From: Isochrysis galbana
Lineage: Eukaryota > Haptophyta > Isochrysidales > Isochrysidaceae
NCBI GenBank assembly: GCA_018136815.1
Contig: CM030931.1
Location: forward strand, 2,149,398-2,213,397
Length of the DNA stretch: 64,000 nt
Reading direction: 5' to 3'
Shown: positions 1-10,881 of the stretch, one piece after another
How positions within the stretch are numbered: position 1 is the stretch's first letter
Layout: the number at the start of each line of letters is the position of its first letter
Notes under the pieces: model-generated
Databases searched by the model: none
Told to the model about the DNA's origin: nothing
The model's input: only the letters and a program-made list of their open reading frames with translations
Made by a program: the position numbers and the translations under genes

Positions 1-208
1 AATGAGCTAGACTGATGCGATGGGGCGAGGTGTGGGGTGGGAGGGAGAGAGGTGGGGGCTGTTGGCGGGGAAGGGGGGGAGGCGATGCAAGAGAGAACAA
101 CGCACTCTTGCGCGAAGGACCCGTCCACTTCCACTCTCTCTCTCTCCCTCTCTCTGCTCTCCCTCTTTCTGTTCGCTCTCTTCTTCCTCTCTCTCCGCTC
201 TCGCTGCG

Positions 209-266
<58 letters not shown>

Positions 267-960
267 CCTCTCCCTCCCTCTCTCTCTCCGTTTTGCTCTC
301 TCGCCCACATACAAGAAGAACAAGCCGTGCAGAGGGGAAGCGTTGTGATGAGTGAAGGACAGGTGGAAGAGAGCGGAGGGGACTCTCATCAGGTGGTAGT
401 GTGTGTGTACCAAAGGAGAGAGGGAGGAAGCGGGAAAACAGGGGGGGAGAGGGAGAGAGAGAGAGGGAGAGAGAGTGTGTGTGTGAGAGAGACCAAGGCG
501 GGGGGCGCAACCCTCCCCTCCTTTGGGGTGATTGGAGTTAGTTACACAAGAATCCCTCGCTCTCTCTCTCTACGGGATCGAATCTCATCAGGCGCACTTT
601 GCTGCACGCGCCCCACCTCTCTCTCTCTCTCCCTCCCCCTCCCTCTCTCTCTCCTTCCCTCTCTCTCTCTCACCCTCTCTTCCACCATGGCTGCTCCCCC
701 TCTGCGACGCTGGCTTCTCGGGACCCCCCCCCCCCCCCCCCCGCCCCCCCGCCCCTTTTCCCGCCCCCCCCCCCCCCCCCCCGCCCCCCCCCCCCCCCCC
801 CGGGCCCCTTTCCCCGCACCAGTGCGGCACCGGAGCCCCACCGACCCCCCCCCCCCCCCCCCCCCCTCCCCCCCCCCCCCCTCCCCCCCACCCCCACCCA
901 CACACGAGGGGCCGGCCGATCGCGCTTCTCCCGAACACAACAAATAATAAATGAGGGATG
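1..960. repeat. CT microsatellite and long C-tract low-complexity block
   Basis: A pure (CT)n run lies near 211-262, with further CT-rich stretches at 130-300 and 560-680. Poly-C tracts broken by single G or T bases fill about 721-900. All six frames give only repetitive Ser/Leu, Pro or Gly peptides, so I call no gene here. Confidence 0.9.
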
Positions 961-1831
961 AGGGCGTGAACTGGCACTGCCGATCAGGATGGGGGGGGTG
1001 TTCGAGCTTTCTTGTCTGTGCTGGTTTACTCCTAGTGGCGGAGGTCCAAAGCCCTCATCGGCAATGCAGCCCCCCCTTCCTTGTTTGTTCCTTGGGGCGG
1101 CCAACAGCTATTTAACTTCTAAGGCCTAAGCGTGAAAATTGACCAAGTCGAGCAGATGTCAAGATTGAGGATTCATCACGAGATTTTTGGATATGCTGAC
1201 CGGATGACCGGATAGGAGATTAGAGGAACCAACACGTATCCGGTGCCCTTTCTTTAATTTCTTTGGGGCCCAGACCCCCACGGTCCATGGTCCACGGTAG
1301 CCCCCACAGCGATGCATAGCAAAAAACCGCGAAAACAGGCCACAAACCACAAATCACTCTCGCGGAGGGCCGACGTCCGACGCGAGCGCGGGCGAGCGGC
1401 GGGCCGCTAATCGACGCGTCCCCGGTGCAGCGCGCCTCAGCCAGGCACAACCATGCGCATGCGCACGGGCTGCCGGGCGCGCCTCCTACTGCCTCCCATG
1501 CCCATGCCCACCGCCGCCTCGTCGGCGCCCGCCGCCTCGACCCAACGAGCATCTCTATCGAGCCGACATCCAGAATTGAGAATTGTGCTAGCCGCTAATG
1601 TGCTAATGTGCAATTTGTAGTCGTATTGAATAGTACTAGTATTAGCAATAGGGGTCGTCAATGGGGAGAGACGTCTGGTGCCCTCCTCATCGCTCATCGG
1701 TCAGAGCCCACAATGGCCACGCACCGGTTGAGTCGCCTCGCCTCGCAACCCCCCCCCCCCCTCCCCCCTCCCCCCTCTCCCCTCTCCCCCCCTCTCCGTG
1801 TCCTCTTCATTCAGCCCAGATCAGACCACGG
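961..1831. other. Intergenic, no gene seen
   Basis: No ORF here has convincing composition. About 30 bp at 1547-1578 (cgagcatctctatcgagc and following) recur at 3835-3867 with one change, so part of this stretch is dispersed repeat. A C-rich tract lies at 1749-1797. Confidence 0.5.
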
Positions 1832-2017
1832 CTAGATGGGAAATACGGTGCTGGGGCCTGCAAATACAACCAAATACATATGTATTCGGCCTCCGGCCAA
1901 ATATATTTCAAATACATTCGAGGCCTACAACCCAGGACGCGCTTCAAAGACAAATACAGCCAAATACATGTATATTTGGTCTCTGGCAAAAATGGTAAAC
2001 ACGTATTTCCCATCTAG
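1832..2017. mobile_element. 186-bp MITE with inverted ends and 8-bp target duplication
   Basis: The left end CTAGATGGGAAATACG is matched by an inverted right end ending CCCATCTAG. The element is flanked by direct 8-bp copies of GACCACGG at 1824-1831 and 2018-2025. Inside are short palindromes of the form caaatacatatgtatttg. A second copy lies at about 16141-16323. The 8-bp duplication points to a hAT-like mobiliser; no transposase is encoded. Confidence 0.88.
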
Positions 2018-2025
2018 GACCACGG

Positions 2026-2468
2026 CGCTCTCTCCCCGTCCGTCCACTCCCCTCCCCCCCCTCCCCCGCCCTGCTCTCTGCTCTCCTCTCTCTTTCTCCT
2101 TTCTTCTGGCCTCCTCTCTATTCTCTGTAGCCTTCTCGTCCACTTTCTCTCTGCTCGCTCACCCTTGCTCTTCTTTCGTTATTCCTCACTTCTTGTATGA
2201 TACGTACGTACTCTTCTCTCCTCTTTCCACGTGTCGGAGGGAGGGAATAGATGGAATTTTTGTCCCTCCTACTCCCACATCTTTCTCTCTCCCTTGTATC
2301 GCCTATTTTCTCTCTTCCTCTCTCAATCTCTGCTGCTGCTCTCTCATTTTCTCCTCTCCTCTCCCCTCTTCTTCTCTCTCCCCCTCCGTCTCCTCTCCGT
2401 CTCGTTGCCTCCCTCTCTCCCTCTCCTCTGCCTCTCCCTCCCTCCTGTGCCTCCGCCTGTTCCCGCCG
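2026..2468. other. CT-rich 5' flank of the following gene
   Basis: Strongly pyrimidine-rich DNA leads to the ATG at 2469. It has no independent coding signal and may serve as 5'UTR or promoter. Confidence 0.4.
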
Positions 2469-3471
2469 ATGCGCGCGGCGACACGCCTCTCACAGGCGCT
2501 GCTCTACGCTCCGGGCGCTTTCTTCACCCACCCGCTTAAGCCCCTCCTCTTCTGGCTGCTTGGAGAGCACTACTCTCTCGGCTACGCCCACTTCCGCAGA
2601 GACCACTCTGCTCCCACCAACCTCCGCCTGCACCTCGCCTGCGCGGCGCTACAGCTCGGAGCGAACTTTGCGCTTCTCCATGAGCTCGACGACAAGATTG
2701 GCGGAGGCCGCCTGCTCAGCACGCTCGCTGCCGGCGGGTGGTCACTCTGCCAGCTCCTCAGTCCTGCGCCCGCAGCTCCCAAGCTGCTCGCTGCGATCGC
2801 CATCGGCGCGGCGCACGCGTGCGCCGACGCGCTGAGGCCAGATCACACGACAGAGATAGCCACTTGCGCCATGATGATGCTCGCCATGTGGCCGACCCGT
2901 ACTTCGACGGGCGTCCAGCCCACCCTCAGTTCGTTTGCGCTCCGATCGTTACCAATTCTTTTAGTCTTTTTTGGCGTGTGGATGAGTCTTGAGCGTGCGC
3001 TCTCCCACTGTGCTGCCGGCAGGCTCGTGCAGCAGAGAGTTTGGGTGAATGGCGGGCTGCTCTCGCTCATCTTTTGTGCTTCGCTCCGGACGCGTCCCGT
3101 GACCGTTTCCACGATTATCGGCGCATGCGCGGGACGAGTTGCGCACGTGCTCACTGGCGAGCCGCACCTCTACTTTTTCTCGATGGCCTTCTTTGCGATG
3201 GGGTGTCAGGGGCTGTCGCACACACTCTCCGGTCAGCCGGTGATAGCCCACTCCTGGCGGCGCGCACACCTGCCACCGAACAGCCTCTCACTGTCTACCT
3301 GTATCTTCCTGCTTACACTCGCAACACCCCCTACAGGCCACCTTGCTTCAACTGCAAAGCGAGTCGGACCTCGACCGCAAGGTGGCCTATGAATGGACGC
3401 ATTGCACCTATTTCCCTTCGCTGTTGTTGCACTCGTGCTATGACTCGTGGATGTGCGGTAAACTCGTCTAG
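2469..3471 (+). CDS. Multipass membrane protein, possibly DUF962/Mpo1-like, two exons
   Basis: Predicted exons are 2469-3239 and 3337-3471, with a 97-bp GT-AG intron (donor CCG|GTGATA, acceptor CCCCTACAG), giving about 301 residues. Splicing keeps the frame open and replaces an unlikely Ser/Leu tail with an ordinary one that ends in a stop. The protein has several hydrophobic stretches. Near residue 35 it reads EHYSLGYAHFRRDH followed by PTNLRLH. Near residue 245 it reads MGCQGLSHTLSGQPA. This spacing of H-N-H and G-H-x-PA motifs resembles the DUF962/Mpo1 family of ER membrane dioxygenases in fatty-acid alpha-oxidation. The family assignment is tentative. The start is the first ATG after the CT-rich leader; the reading frame extends upstream without another convincing start. 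Confidence 0.6.
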
Positions 3472-4970
3472 AATTCCGCCGGAGGGGCGATGCTAGCAAT
3501 CGCCACGTCTGAAAGGCTCGCCGAGCGCAGCTCTCCTCACCCTTCAACACGGTGTGGGATGTTGGACTACGATGGCACACACTCAAACACTCCGTACCGG
3601 TAGTGCGCTTTGCACGCGTCGACATATATTTGTATGTACTCGCCGTGTTGAGCCCCCAACAGGATATGGCCTAGTGGTGGGCGCTGGTAGATAGCTGGAT
3701 GATAGTGCGCGCAATGCGCAATGGGACCACAAACAATCTCAGTAGTTGGAGAGGCATATTGTCCTTGCGTTCTTCGCCTATGGCTGTTGGAGCTGACAGA
3801 AGACCCCTGCCCAGCTTAGCGCCGAAATTCGCAACGAGCATCTCTATCGAGCTGACATCCAGAATTGGGCTGGTACGAATGCATGCCTTATGAGATTGGG
3901 GTGGTGGTGCGGGCCCCAAAGGCGGCTGCACATAAACACCCCCCTCACAGCGCCGACTCAGGGGCAGATCGCGATGTAGTCCAATCAAGTCAAAAGTTTC
4001 ACACGCGAGATGCAGGTGCGGTCGTCCAAGAAGTGGACCTGCGTTGAGCCTGACAGTTTGCTCACACCCCTTAGCGCGTGGCCTCTAGCCTCTATTATCG
4101 TGGCTAATGTGCCTCATCGATAGATTGTGCGTCCGCCCGAGCAAGTTCCAATCATCGTCCAGCGTGTTCATCAAGATGATGACATCTGATGATGCGAGCT
4201 TCCGGCACACGTGCCTAGCTATTCTCAGCACCGACGGGGAAGACAGATATCGTGCAGCGTCTTGCCGGTGGGAGTGGGGGTGAGATAGCAGGCCGAGCCG
4301 CATAAGCATATTTTTCGACTTCGACTTCACTTCAATGCCGGTAGAGATGGCTTCGAAGTTGTTGTCCGCATTGGAGTTGAAAAAAAACCGTTTCATCTCC
4401 TCGCCTCACTCGTGGCTATGGGACTCATTCTAGCAGCCGCGCCCTTTCCCCTTCCTCTTCCTCCTGCCTCCCCTCACTATCACTACCCGCCTTGCGGCAT
4501 CTCCCCTCGTGCTCGGACCGTGCTCGACTTAGGGGCTCAGGTTACGGGGGAGACTGGGTTGAACGGGGTGCACCTGCCCCCAGCGGTATGTTCTCGCCCT
4601 CCTCCTGTGCCGCCGGGTGGTCTGTGTCTTTCTTGGTGTGGCGCGGATGCCGCGTTGGTGATGGTGATGAGTTGCCTTATGCTTATGCTTATGTCTCGTA
4701 GCGATGTCGCTTCGGAGGGGTTATTCGGCTCGGTTCGCCGTTCTGTTTTGGGCGAGTCTCTCGGCGAGACCGAGCGCTTTCGCTACGAGGCTGAAGTTTG
4801 TGTTGTGCAAAAATTTCTAAATATTCTGGCCTAGGCCAACCATAGCCTACCACTACCAGCGGGAAAAGGCCACCTACCAGGGTGGTAAACCTCACTAGCG
4901 TGGATTCTAGGATTGGTATGTAGTGATATTTATGTGCCTCAAAGTCCATTCTATAGAAATCTTTAATTAT
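3472..4970. other. Intergenic region with repeat debris
   Basis: The region holds the second copy of the 30-bp repeat (3835-3867) and several short ORFs of poor composition. The ORF at 4412-4834 has repeated Leu-Met codons and no recognisable domain. I see no supportable gene. Confidence 0.4.
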
Positions 4971-5273
4971 TTATTTCCACACTATTATGTAATGTGTAGA
5001 GGCTGCCGAGTCCGGATGGCACTCGATTTTTAGGGAGCGCACTGGTTGAGTCCACCCGATCGCCTGTAGGTCGACGTCCTCCCATCGCACGTCTTCCGAG
5101 CTGAGCATCGACGGGCCGTTGATGGTTGTGTGTTCGCCTTTGAAGCCGGCCTCGGAGAAGATGGTTATTTTGCATCCCGCGATAACCTGTGCATTCTTGG
5201 GGTCTTGTTTGTCGACGTCATACTTGCCGATTCCGAAGCCGTGATTGTCGATTCGCCCGGCGGAGTTGCCCAT
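4971..5273 (-). CDS. Small beta/gamma-crystallin-like protein
   Basis: This 100-residue ORF has codon use like the better genes here (third positions mostly G or C). The core reads AGCKITIFSEAGFKGEHTTI, then NGPSMLSS and, near the end, PVRSLKIE. That is the pattern of one beta/gamma-crystallin Greek-key domain: a short strand, a F-x-G turn, and a closing 'vrSlki' strand. Such domains often bind calcium in microbial eukaryotes. It begins MGNSAGR, which could be an N-myristoylation site. It may be a complete small protein or the last exon of a longer gene. The start is only about a dozen bases from an oppositely oriented coding stretch. Family call is moderate; function unknown. Confidence 0.6.
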   Translation of the reverse strand: MGNSAGRIDNHGFGIGKYDVDKQDPKNAQVIAGCKITIFSEAGFKGEHTTINGPSMLSSEDVRWEDVDLQAIGWTQPVRSLKIECHPDSAASTHYIIVWK

Positions 5274-5710
5274 CGTTTGGTAAAAGCGACAGAAAAGAGT
5301 GGACGACGCGTGTCATATTCCGTTGGCGCGACGATCCGCTAAGCGCCCATGAGTTGGAGGAGGTGGTCACCACCACGGCCTTTTGCATCCAGCACCCCCG
5401 GCAGCTCTTGTTGGGCGACTGGAAGTACGACTTTGCACGGTCGTGGTCCGCGGCAACCAAGAGCGCGGCCGAGAGCCTCCAGCGAGCGGGGAATCGGGAG
5501 CTCTACACAGTTGACATCCATCTTCTCAACCGCACCTCCTTGGCGAGCTATGACGACGCCGCGATCTCTCAATCCATGATCACACGCATGCTGCAGCTCA
5601 TTCACACGCTTGCAGGTGGAGTGGCGGTCACTGGGGCGAAGTGCATCCTGCAGACTCCTGGGGAATCGCTTGCTTCTTCCTTTCAATCAAACGGCGTGGA
5701 AACTGTGTGA
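5189..5710 (+). CDS. Unidentified exon on plus strand
   Basis: From about 5285 the frame shows ordinary codon use and a protein-like sequence (for example LLGDWKYDFARSW, then ELYTVDIHLLNRTSLASYDD). I recognise no family. The upstream part of the frame overlaps the antisense crystallin-like ORF and is probably not coding. A possible splice donor GCAG|GTGGAG is at 5615-5616; beyond it the composition worsens. No good ATG lies at the head of the credible part, so this is likely an internal or terminal exon, or a gene fragment. Confidence 0.4.
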   Translation: MHSWGLVCRRHTCRFRSRDCRFARRSCPSFGKSDRKEWTTRVIFRWRDDPLSAHELEEVVTTTAFCIQHPRQLLLGDWKYDFARSWSAATKSAAESLQRAGNRELYTVDIHLLNRTSLASYDDAAISQSMITRMLQLIHTLAGGVAVTGAKCILQTPGESLASSFQSNGVETV

Positions 5711-5903
5711 AGTCGCCATCCACCCGGCGTGCTGCCCATGCGCATGTAAGGGCGGACGTCAGCAGTCGGACGCCCACGTGGTTGCATTCTTCAACTCGGG
5801 CAGCGGGCATGGTTGCATCCTTCAACTCGGGCGGGACGATCGTGGAGGAAGGCGAGGGCGCCCCCGTCAATGACGCAATCTCAAAAAAAATTACTTTGCA
5901 TAC

Positions 5904-6013
5904 CGCGGTCAACCCCCGAGTTATGGGCGAAGTTAGGGGTCAGTAGAAATTATATACCTAAAAAGCCGGGAGGGGCGTGACAAAAAAAGGGAACCTCGAG
6001 TTGCACCCTCTGC
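5904..6013. repeat. 110-bp dispersed repeat, copy 1
   Basis: This block (cgcggtcaacccccgagtta onward to caccctctg) is repeated without visible change at about 11350-11461 in the same orientation. The two copies bracket the LINE cluster and the assembly gap. Flanking sequences differ right after both edges. Confidence 0.85.
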
Positions 6014-6094
6014 TACTTTCGATCGTCACGGGCGAGTTGAAAACATTGTTGCCCGCCCGTGGAAGGAAAATTGGAGTCGCCCATGAATAATTTC

Positions 6095-6111
6095 ATGTTT
6101 GTCACCAGCGG
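6095..6111. repeat. Left target-site duplication
   Basis: ATGTTTGTCACCAGCGG here is repeated exactly at 6983-6999, bracketing the retroelement at 6112-6982. Confidence 0.9.
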
Positions 6112-6982
6112 GAACTAAGTTTATACTTAGTTCGCCCATGGGGGGGCACGAGCCCACCTCTCTCTCCACTCCTCCCCTGCCATGGGGGAGGAACCACCCA
6201 CGCTCCTGGCACGCCTGATGGCTTGCCAGGAGCACACAGCCCTGCTGACCCATTCCTCTCCCCACAGGCTCGCCTGACTCGCCCGCCCTGGCCCGTCGTG
6301 GCCTGCCCATCCCTCTGACCAGCCCCTCCTCCCCCTGGGCCCCCCGGATCAGGACCCCCCAGCCAGCTCCAGTCGACTGGCAGGGGCTCGAGAGCCAGCG
6401 AGGGAGAGGCAGGAGGGGCCAGGGCCATGCCCCAGCCTCACCTGCCCCCTGAGCTGTGCTCCCAGGCCCCTGCCGGCCTCCTGGGGACCTGAAGAGGGGC
6501 CGCAGGCGCGCGCCATGGGCCCCCGCCGCAGGGAAGAGAGGAGGAAAAGGGAAGAGGGAGGGGAGGGGGGAGCGGCAGCTCTCCCCTCCGGCAGAAACGT
6601 GTCTTCTCGCCCCATTTGGGTAAGAGAAGACGGGGGCGCCAGAGCCAGGAGGGAAGGGCCGCGGCTCGCCGCGGCCACTCGCTCCAGCGAGGGAGATTAG
6701 CGCTTCTGGGCTCCTATCTCACGAATGCCCCCCCCCCCCTGCGTTGCTTTTACCCGAAAGGGGTTTTCCCCCAGCGTGGACTCGAGGAGAGGACGCGCTG
6801 GGGTGCGCGGGGCCGGTGCATGCACTGGGGGGAGGACAAATATCGAGGGGAGGGGGCAGTGCCCCCACCCCCCGGTATCACTCGGACACTTGGCCCGTCA
6901 GGCATGGCGGGATTCCGGGACTGAGACGTTATGTCCAATTAGCTAGTGGGGTTGGCTAGGATATAACATTGATTATTAATTA
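6112..6982 (+). mobile_element. 871-bp non-autonomous retroelement with 5' hairpin
   Basis: The insert lies between two identical 17-bp copies of ATGTTTGTCACCAGCGG. It begins with an 8-bp stem hairpin (GAACTAAG / TTTATA / CTTAGTTC, 6112-6133) four bases before an ATG at 6138. The first 560 bp resemble the elements at 31975-32731 and 21130-21805. The last 120 bp (from about 6860) match, inverted, 23505-23640, so that 3' part is shared by other copies. It encodes no reverse transcriptase. The duplication length and truncation pattern indicate LINE-driven target-primed insertion. Confidence 0.85.
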
Positions 6983-7040
6983 ATGTTTGTCACCAGCGGC
7001 GCGTATACATGCACAGGGGCGTTCCACTGCAAGTTTGTCG

Positions 7041-7500
7041 CAAGCATGCCTACAATCTATCTGAGCATTAGTACCACTACTCTCACTAGCCCGGTACTAA
7101 CACGACAGCCCTCAGCGCACCTGCCCGTACACCTTGCGCGTGCTGTTGTCACAGATACATACTACTATGTACTATGCACCCCTCCACATCTCCCCCCTCG
7201 CATGCCCCCGGCTCCCATTCTAACTCCCCACAAGTTAAAATGGGGGAAAACCCATTGAGGCGGACCGGTCGACGCCGGCCGACTCTCCGGGAAAAAGCAC
7301 CGGGGGGGGGGGGAGGAACCTCTCGTCAAAAAAGAAGAACGGCCCTTACAGCTCTCGCCGCGAGCTGTCCTCGAGAAATAAAAGACTGCGCCTCGAGATA
7401 CCTGCCACAGTGGTTCCCGTAGGCGTCTTGAGTCTCTCCCTCCTCCTCTTCCTCCTGTCGCCAGCCGCCCCCCTCCGCCCATTTGCTAACGCAAATGGGT
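7041..7500 (-). mobile_element. 460-bp repeat interrupting the LINE 3' part
   Basis: Read on the minus strand, it opens with a 9-bp stem hairpin (CCCATTTGC / loop / GCAAATGGG at 7478-7499) and continues GC-rich. A second copy on the plus strand occupies about 57120-57590. The two share long stretches such as ggctggcgacaggagg and ctcgaggcgcagtcttttat. The reading frame of the LINE to its right stops within a few codons of the hairpin, so this element probably inserted there. I found no clear target duplication. Confidence 0.65.
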
Positions 7501-7508
7501 CTCGTTTC

Positions 7509-9530
7509 TCACCACACTCCATCGGGGGGGGTCCCACAAATGCGGCACGTGTTGGCTCTGTCTGGAAAGCGGTTGTATGTGCCCACTCGCCTGTGTGTAA
7601 TATGTTTGAAGTGTAGGTGCATGTCCCTCGCCGTTACCATTGGCGTGGTGTATATTCGCGCCAGGTGCGCCCATGTATCCCCTGGTATTTGGAGTTTTTC
7701 CTCCCATTTGGCCGGCCCCGTGAGGCGTTTGCGTTTGCGGTCTTTTCGCTGAAGTGCCTCGGCTATATGTTCTACCCCGGTGCCGTCTAGCGGCGTTTTG
7801 CCGTCTAGCGTGTATTCGTCCGCTAGCGGGTATTCTAGCCTTTTGTTGGTTTTGTATCCTTCCCCCCATCTCGCCGGTGGGGATATGTCTAGGTTTGTGG
7901 GTGCGGCGAGTAGTCTATTCCCGATTATAGGTGTGCCTAGGTATGAGAGCTCCGTCTCATACCACGTTCCCTTGAGGTTCGCGTAGTATTCCCCGTCTAA
8001 CGTAATTCGTATTTCGGGCTGTGGTTCCTCCGGGTCGTGATGGTTGCCGGTTATATCGCGCCATGGATGTGCGCTTTCCGTTTCGGACGCGCTTTCTGCC
8101 GTCGTCAATGTCTCCGTGGCGTGTCTAACTAGTGTGTCCCATGTTTCCAAGAATTTGTCCCTTGGGATATATTCTCCCTGAAATTGTATGTACGTATCGT
8201 TGTTTCTGAGGTATTGCGCGCATTCTTCGCTACTATAGGGTATGCTCGCTTCGTGGTCTTTGAAGACGTTGTGTAAGGCGTTGCATTCTAGCTTGTTCCA
8301 TAGCTTTGCCCACGTGGGGTTCAGCTTGGGGCCCGGGTGCGTCGGGCTACCCCACATGGGTTGTGAGAGTGCTCCTTCCCTGCTCACTTTCAGGGACGTG
8401 AGATCTAGTTCGCGGATGTTGTTTAGCGCCTGTTTCCAGAACGCAGGGAGTTTGCTTTTGCCCGCTATTCCGTCGGTAAGTCTGTTTGCGGGGATTGTCG
8501 AAAGAACCGCTGTTCTTCCCAGGTTCGTGCGGCAGAACCAAGCGTCTAGCACTTGTTTCCATTGTGCTTGGCGTGCGTCCAGGTAGTTCAGGATCCATTT
8601 GGCCTGTAGTGCTTTAACGTGGTTACCCCAGTCTAGCAGACCCAGCCCCAAGTGTGGCCCTTTCTCCGAAGTGTTTTTGATTGGGATTTCGGGGTGTTTC
8701 ACCCATTGCAGTCTCCGTCCGGTGCGCGCGTTCGTCCACATGATTCTGTCCACGGATCTTTTTACCGCTGCGTGGAACGATCTTGGGGCTGCAAGTGTTT
8801 GTAGCCAGTATCTAGGAATAGAGTATATGAGAAAGTTAGCTACCTTCGTTTTCCCGTGTATGGATAGATTATTCGTTATCGGTGCGTATATGGTGGTTTT
8901 TTTCTCTATCTTGTCGGCTAGTTTGCGCCAGAACTCTTTGATGGCCCGGGGTCCCCCTAGGGGGACTCCCAAGATGGTCGCGTATTCGTTCCTATTCAGC
9001 CACTTGTATCTTTGGAAACTCGCTGGTGGGCGTTTTCTTTTTAAGGAGCCCATCCTAAGTCCCTCGAACTTTAGGTCGTTGGGTTTGCCGCACGAGGCTG
9101 CCGCGTATCTCTCCACCCAGCGGAGGGAGCGCGTTAAGCTGTTATAGTCCGCCGCTAAGAGTTGTGTGTCGTCCGCGAACTGGCTAATCTTTAGTTCGGC
9201 TCCGTTCACTATGATGCCCTCTATGTCGTCGTCTTCGTTTATCACTCTGGTGAGGGCTTCCGCCGTCAGGAGGAAGGCTAATGGAGAGAGCGGGCATCCT
9301 TGGGGGACGCCGCTCGCTACGTTGAACGGGAAACTTCTTCCCCCGTTCGCTTTTATGTACCTGATTGGTTTGGCCTCGGAGTTCGTAAGGGCCTTCGCAT
9401 ATTTCCTGAAGTTCTCTCTGAACTTTAGCTTTTCTAGAACCAAGTGGTAGAATTCCCAATTGACTCTGTCGAAGGCCTTTTCCCAATCGAGCGCAAGGGC
9501 AGTTCCGGACCGCGTACTCAATGGGGTAAG
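7509..9530 (-). pseudogene. LINE reverse transcriptase core (broken)
   Basis: An open frame of about 670 codons carries classic non-LTR RT blocks: LALDWEKAFDRVNWEF (motif A with the first catalytic Asp), GVPQGCPLSPLAFLL (block B), and QFADDTQLLA (motif C; LINEs normally have xADD here, as seen). Downstream is the thumb and a long C-terminal region matching the 16838-19483 copy residue by residue. The usual N-terminal 'PI-LL-Y-KI' RT motif is absent because of the internal deletion. The frame ends at a TGA just before the inserted repeat at 7500. It should not be active. Confidence 0.88.
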
Positions 9531-9539
9531 GGGCTCCGT

Positions 9540-10881
9540 TGACGCTGAGAAGGATCTTGCGCGGGAAGTCGAACGATCTGAACGAGCCTTGCTTGGGAGT
9601 CACGTAGAGATGGTAGACTTCTTTCTTACCTTGGGTCACAAGGATCCCTTCTTTAGTGAGGATCTTGGTCCGTTCTTGGTTCCCTTGCAGGAAGTAGAAG
9701 CCTTGGTTCTCAACCGCCTTGGCGAGCGAGCTGATTGTAATAATACTCTTCAGTTCGAACTTGTAGTTGCGCACCACTAGGTGCGCCGAGACATCTTGGA
9801 AGGCACCGGCCACCGCTTTGTCGGACGCCCGCGGGAGTCCCTTGAGCTTTTCGTCGAGGGTTTGATATTTGACCGCTATTGGGCACGGGATGCCCGCCTT
9901 GCGAAAGTCGGCTACGTCTTTGTACATTTCGCGAAATTGATTCGCGCAATCCGCCGTGACCATAATCTCCCATGGACCGGAGGCGCTCTTAGACAGAAAG
10001 TCGGGTTCCAGGTCGACGCCTTCGAGTTTGTTGAGATGCGCAACAATGGCGCTCAGGGTCTCTTCGTCTTTAGCCTTGTGGCCCTTCTCGTACGCCGTGA
10101 AGGTGATGACGATCTTGTGAGAGTCTGGGAATTCGGCCTCTTCCTCGGGCTCGGGCTCGAGGTCTTCGTCGAGTAGGGCCACCTGTGTGACCGTGGGGGA
10201 AGATGAGATTAGTCTCTTGTTTGTTCGTGTTTCTCTAGGGCCCAACGGGCTCAGTGTGCCTTCAGCGCTACAGCTTCCTCTCAAGGATTTCGAGTGGGGT
10301 GTATTTTGTGTTGGCCCAATTTCGTGTTGGTGTTTGTTGTGGTGGGCCTCTGAGGCCAGTGTTGTGCTCGTCGCCCTGGCGCCCGAGACGCGGCCTTCTG
10401 CCCGTCCTTCGTCGTCGCTGTAGAGTGCCTCTCCGGTGTCGTCTTCTCTGTTGTCTCTGTCCCCCTTGTTGGGGGCCCACAGCTGTTCAGTGTTCTTGGC
10501 CTTTGTCGACATACCCCCATGGGGGTCTTGTCTATGATGGTGCCGGGCCAGCCCCTCGTGCCGGGGCACGAGGGCGGTACCGCGGCTGTGTAGGGGCCAG
10601 GCCCGGAGGCCTTCCCTGTTGGAACGTCCCTCTCGTGTGGTGTGGCTGGGGTGGCTGTGTGGGGTGATGTGGGTGTGCTGCATGCTGGCTGCTGCCAGCA
10701 TGCAGGCTGTTGTGTCTCCGTTCTCAGGGGTGGGCGGGCGCGGCCCGCTGGCTCCTGTGCCCACCTGGTCGGGCGGGTCGTCTTGGCGTGGTCGCTTCGG
10801 CGACAGTGGCGTGTCCATGAACGCTTCGTCCATGGCGGCGAGGGCGGCGGCAGCGAGGGCGGGAGGCGGCGCGCGCTCCAT
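9540..10881 (-). pseudogene. LINE ORF1 protein (truncated at C-terminus)
   Basis: It starts at ATG 10881, right after the 5' hairpin. The first 230 residues are low in complexity and rich in Pro, Arg, Thr and His. From about residue 240 the sequence is structured (HKIVITFTAYEKGH, then LEGVDLEPDFLSKSASGPWEI), like the RRM-type nucleic-acid-binding part of LINE ORF1 proteins. Near 9540, at ..PYPIEYAVR, the sequence runs directly into reverse transcriptase in another frame. The ORF itself reads on in its own frame to 9184, but that tail overlaps RT and is not original. Hence part of ORF1, the endonuclease and the start of RT were lost. Confidence 0.75.

Noticed and set aside
212..262. CRISPR or regulatory array in repeats
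   Set aside because: Dinucleotide microsatellite without spacers; eukaryotic context.
15..977. Several overlapping long ORFs on both strands
   Set aside because: They are translations of CT and C/G tracts (Ser-Leu, Pro, Gly and Arg-Glu repeats) with no unique sequence.
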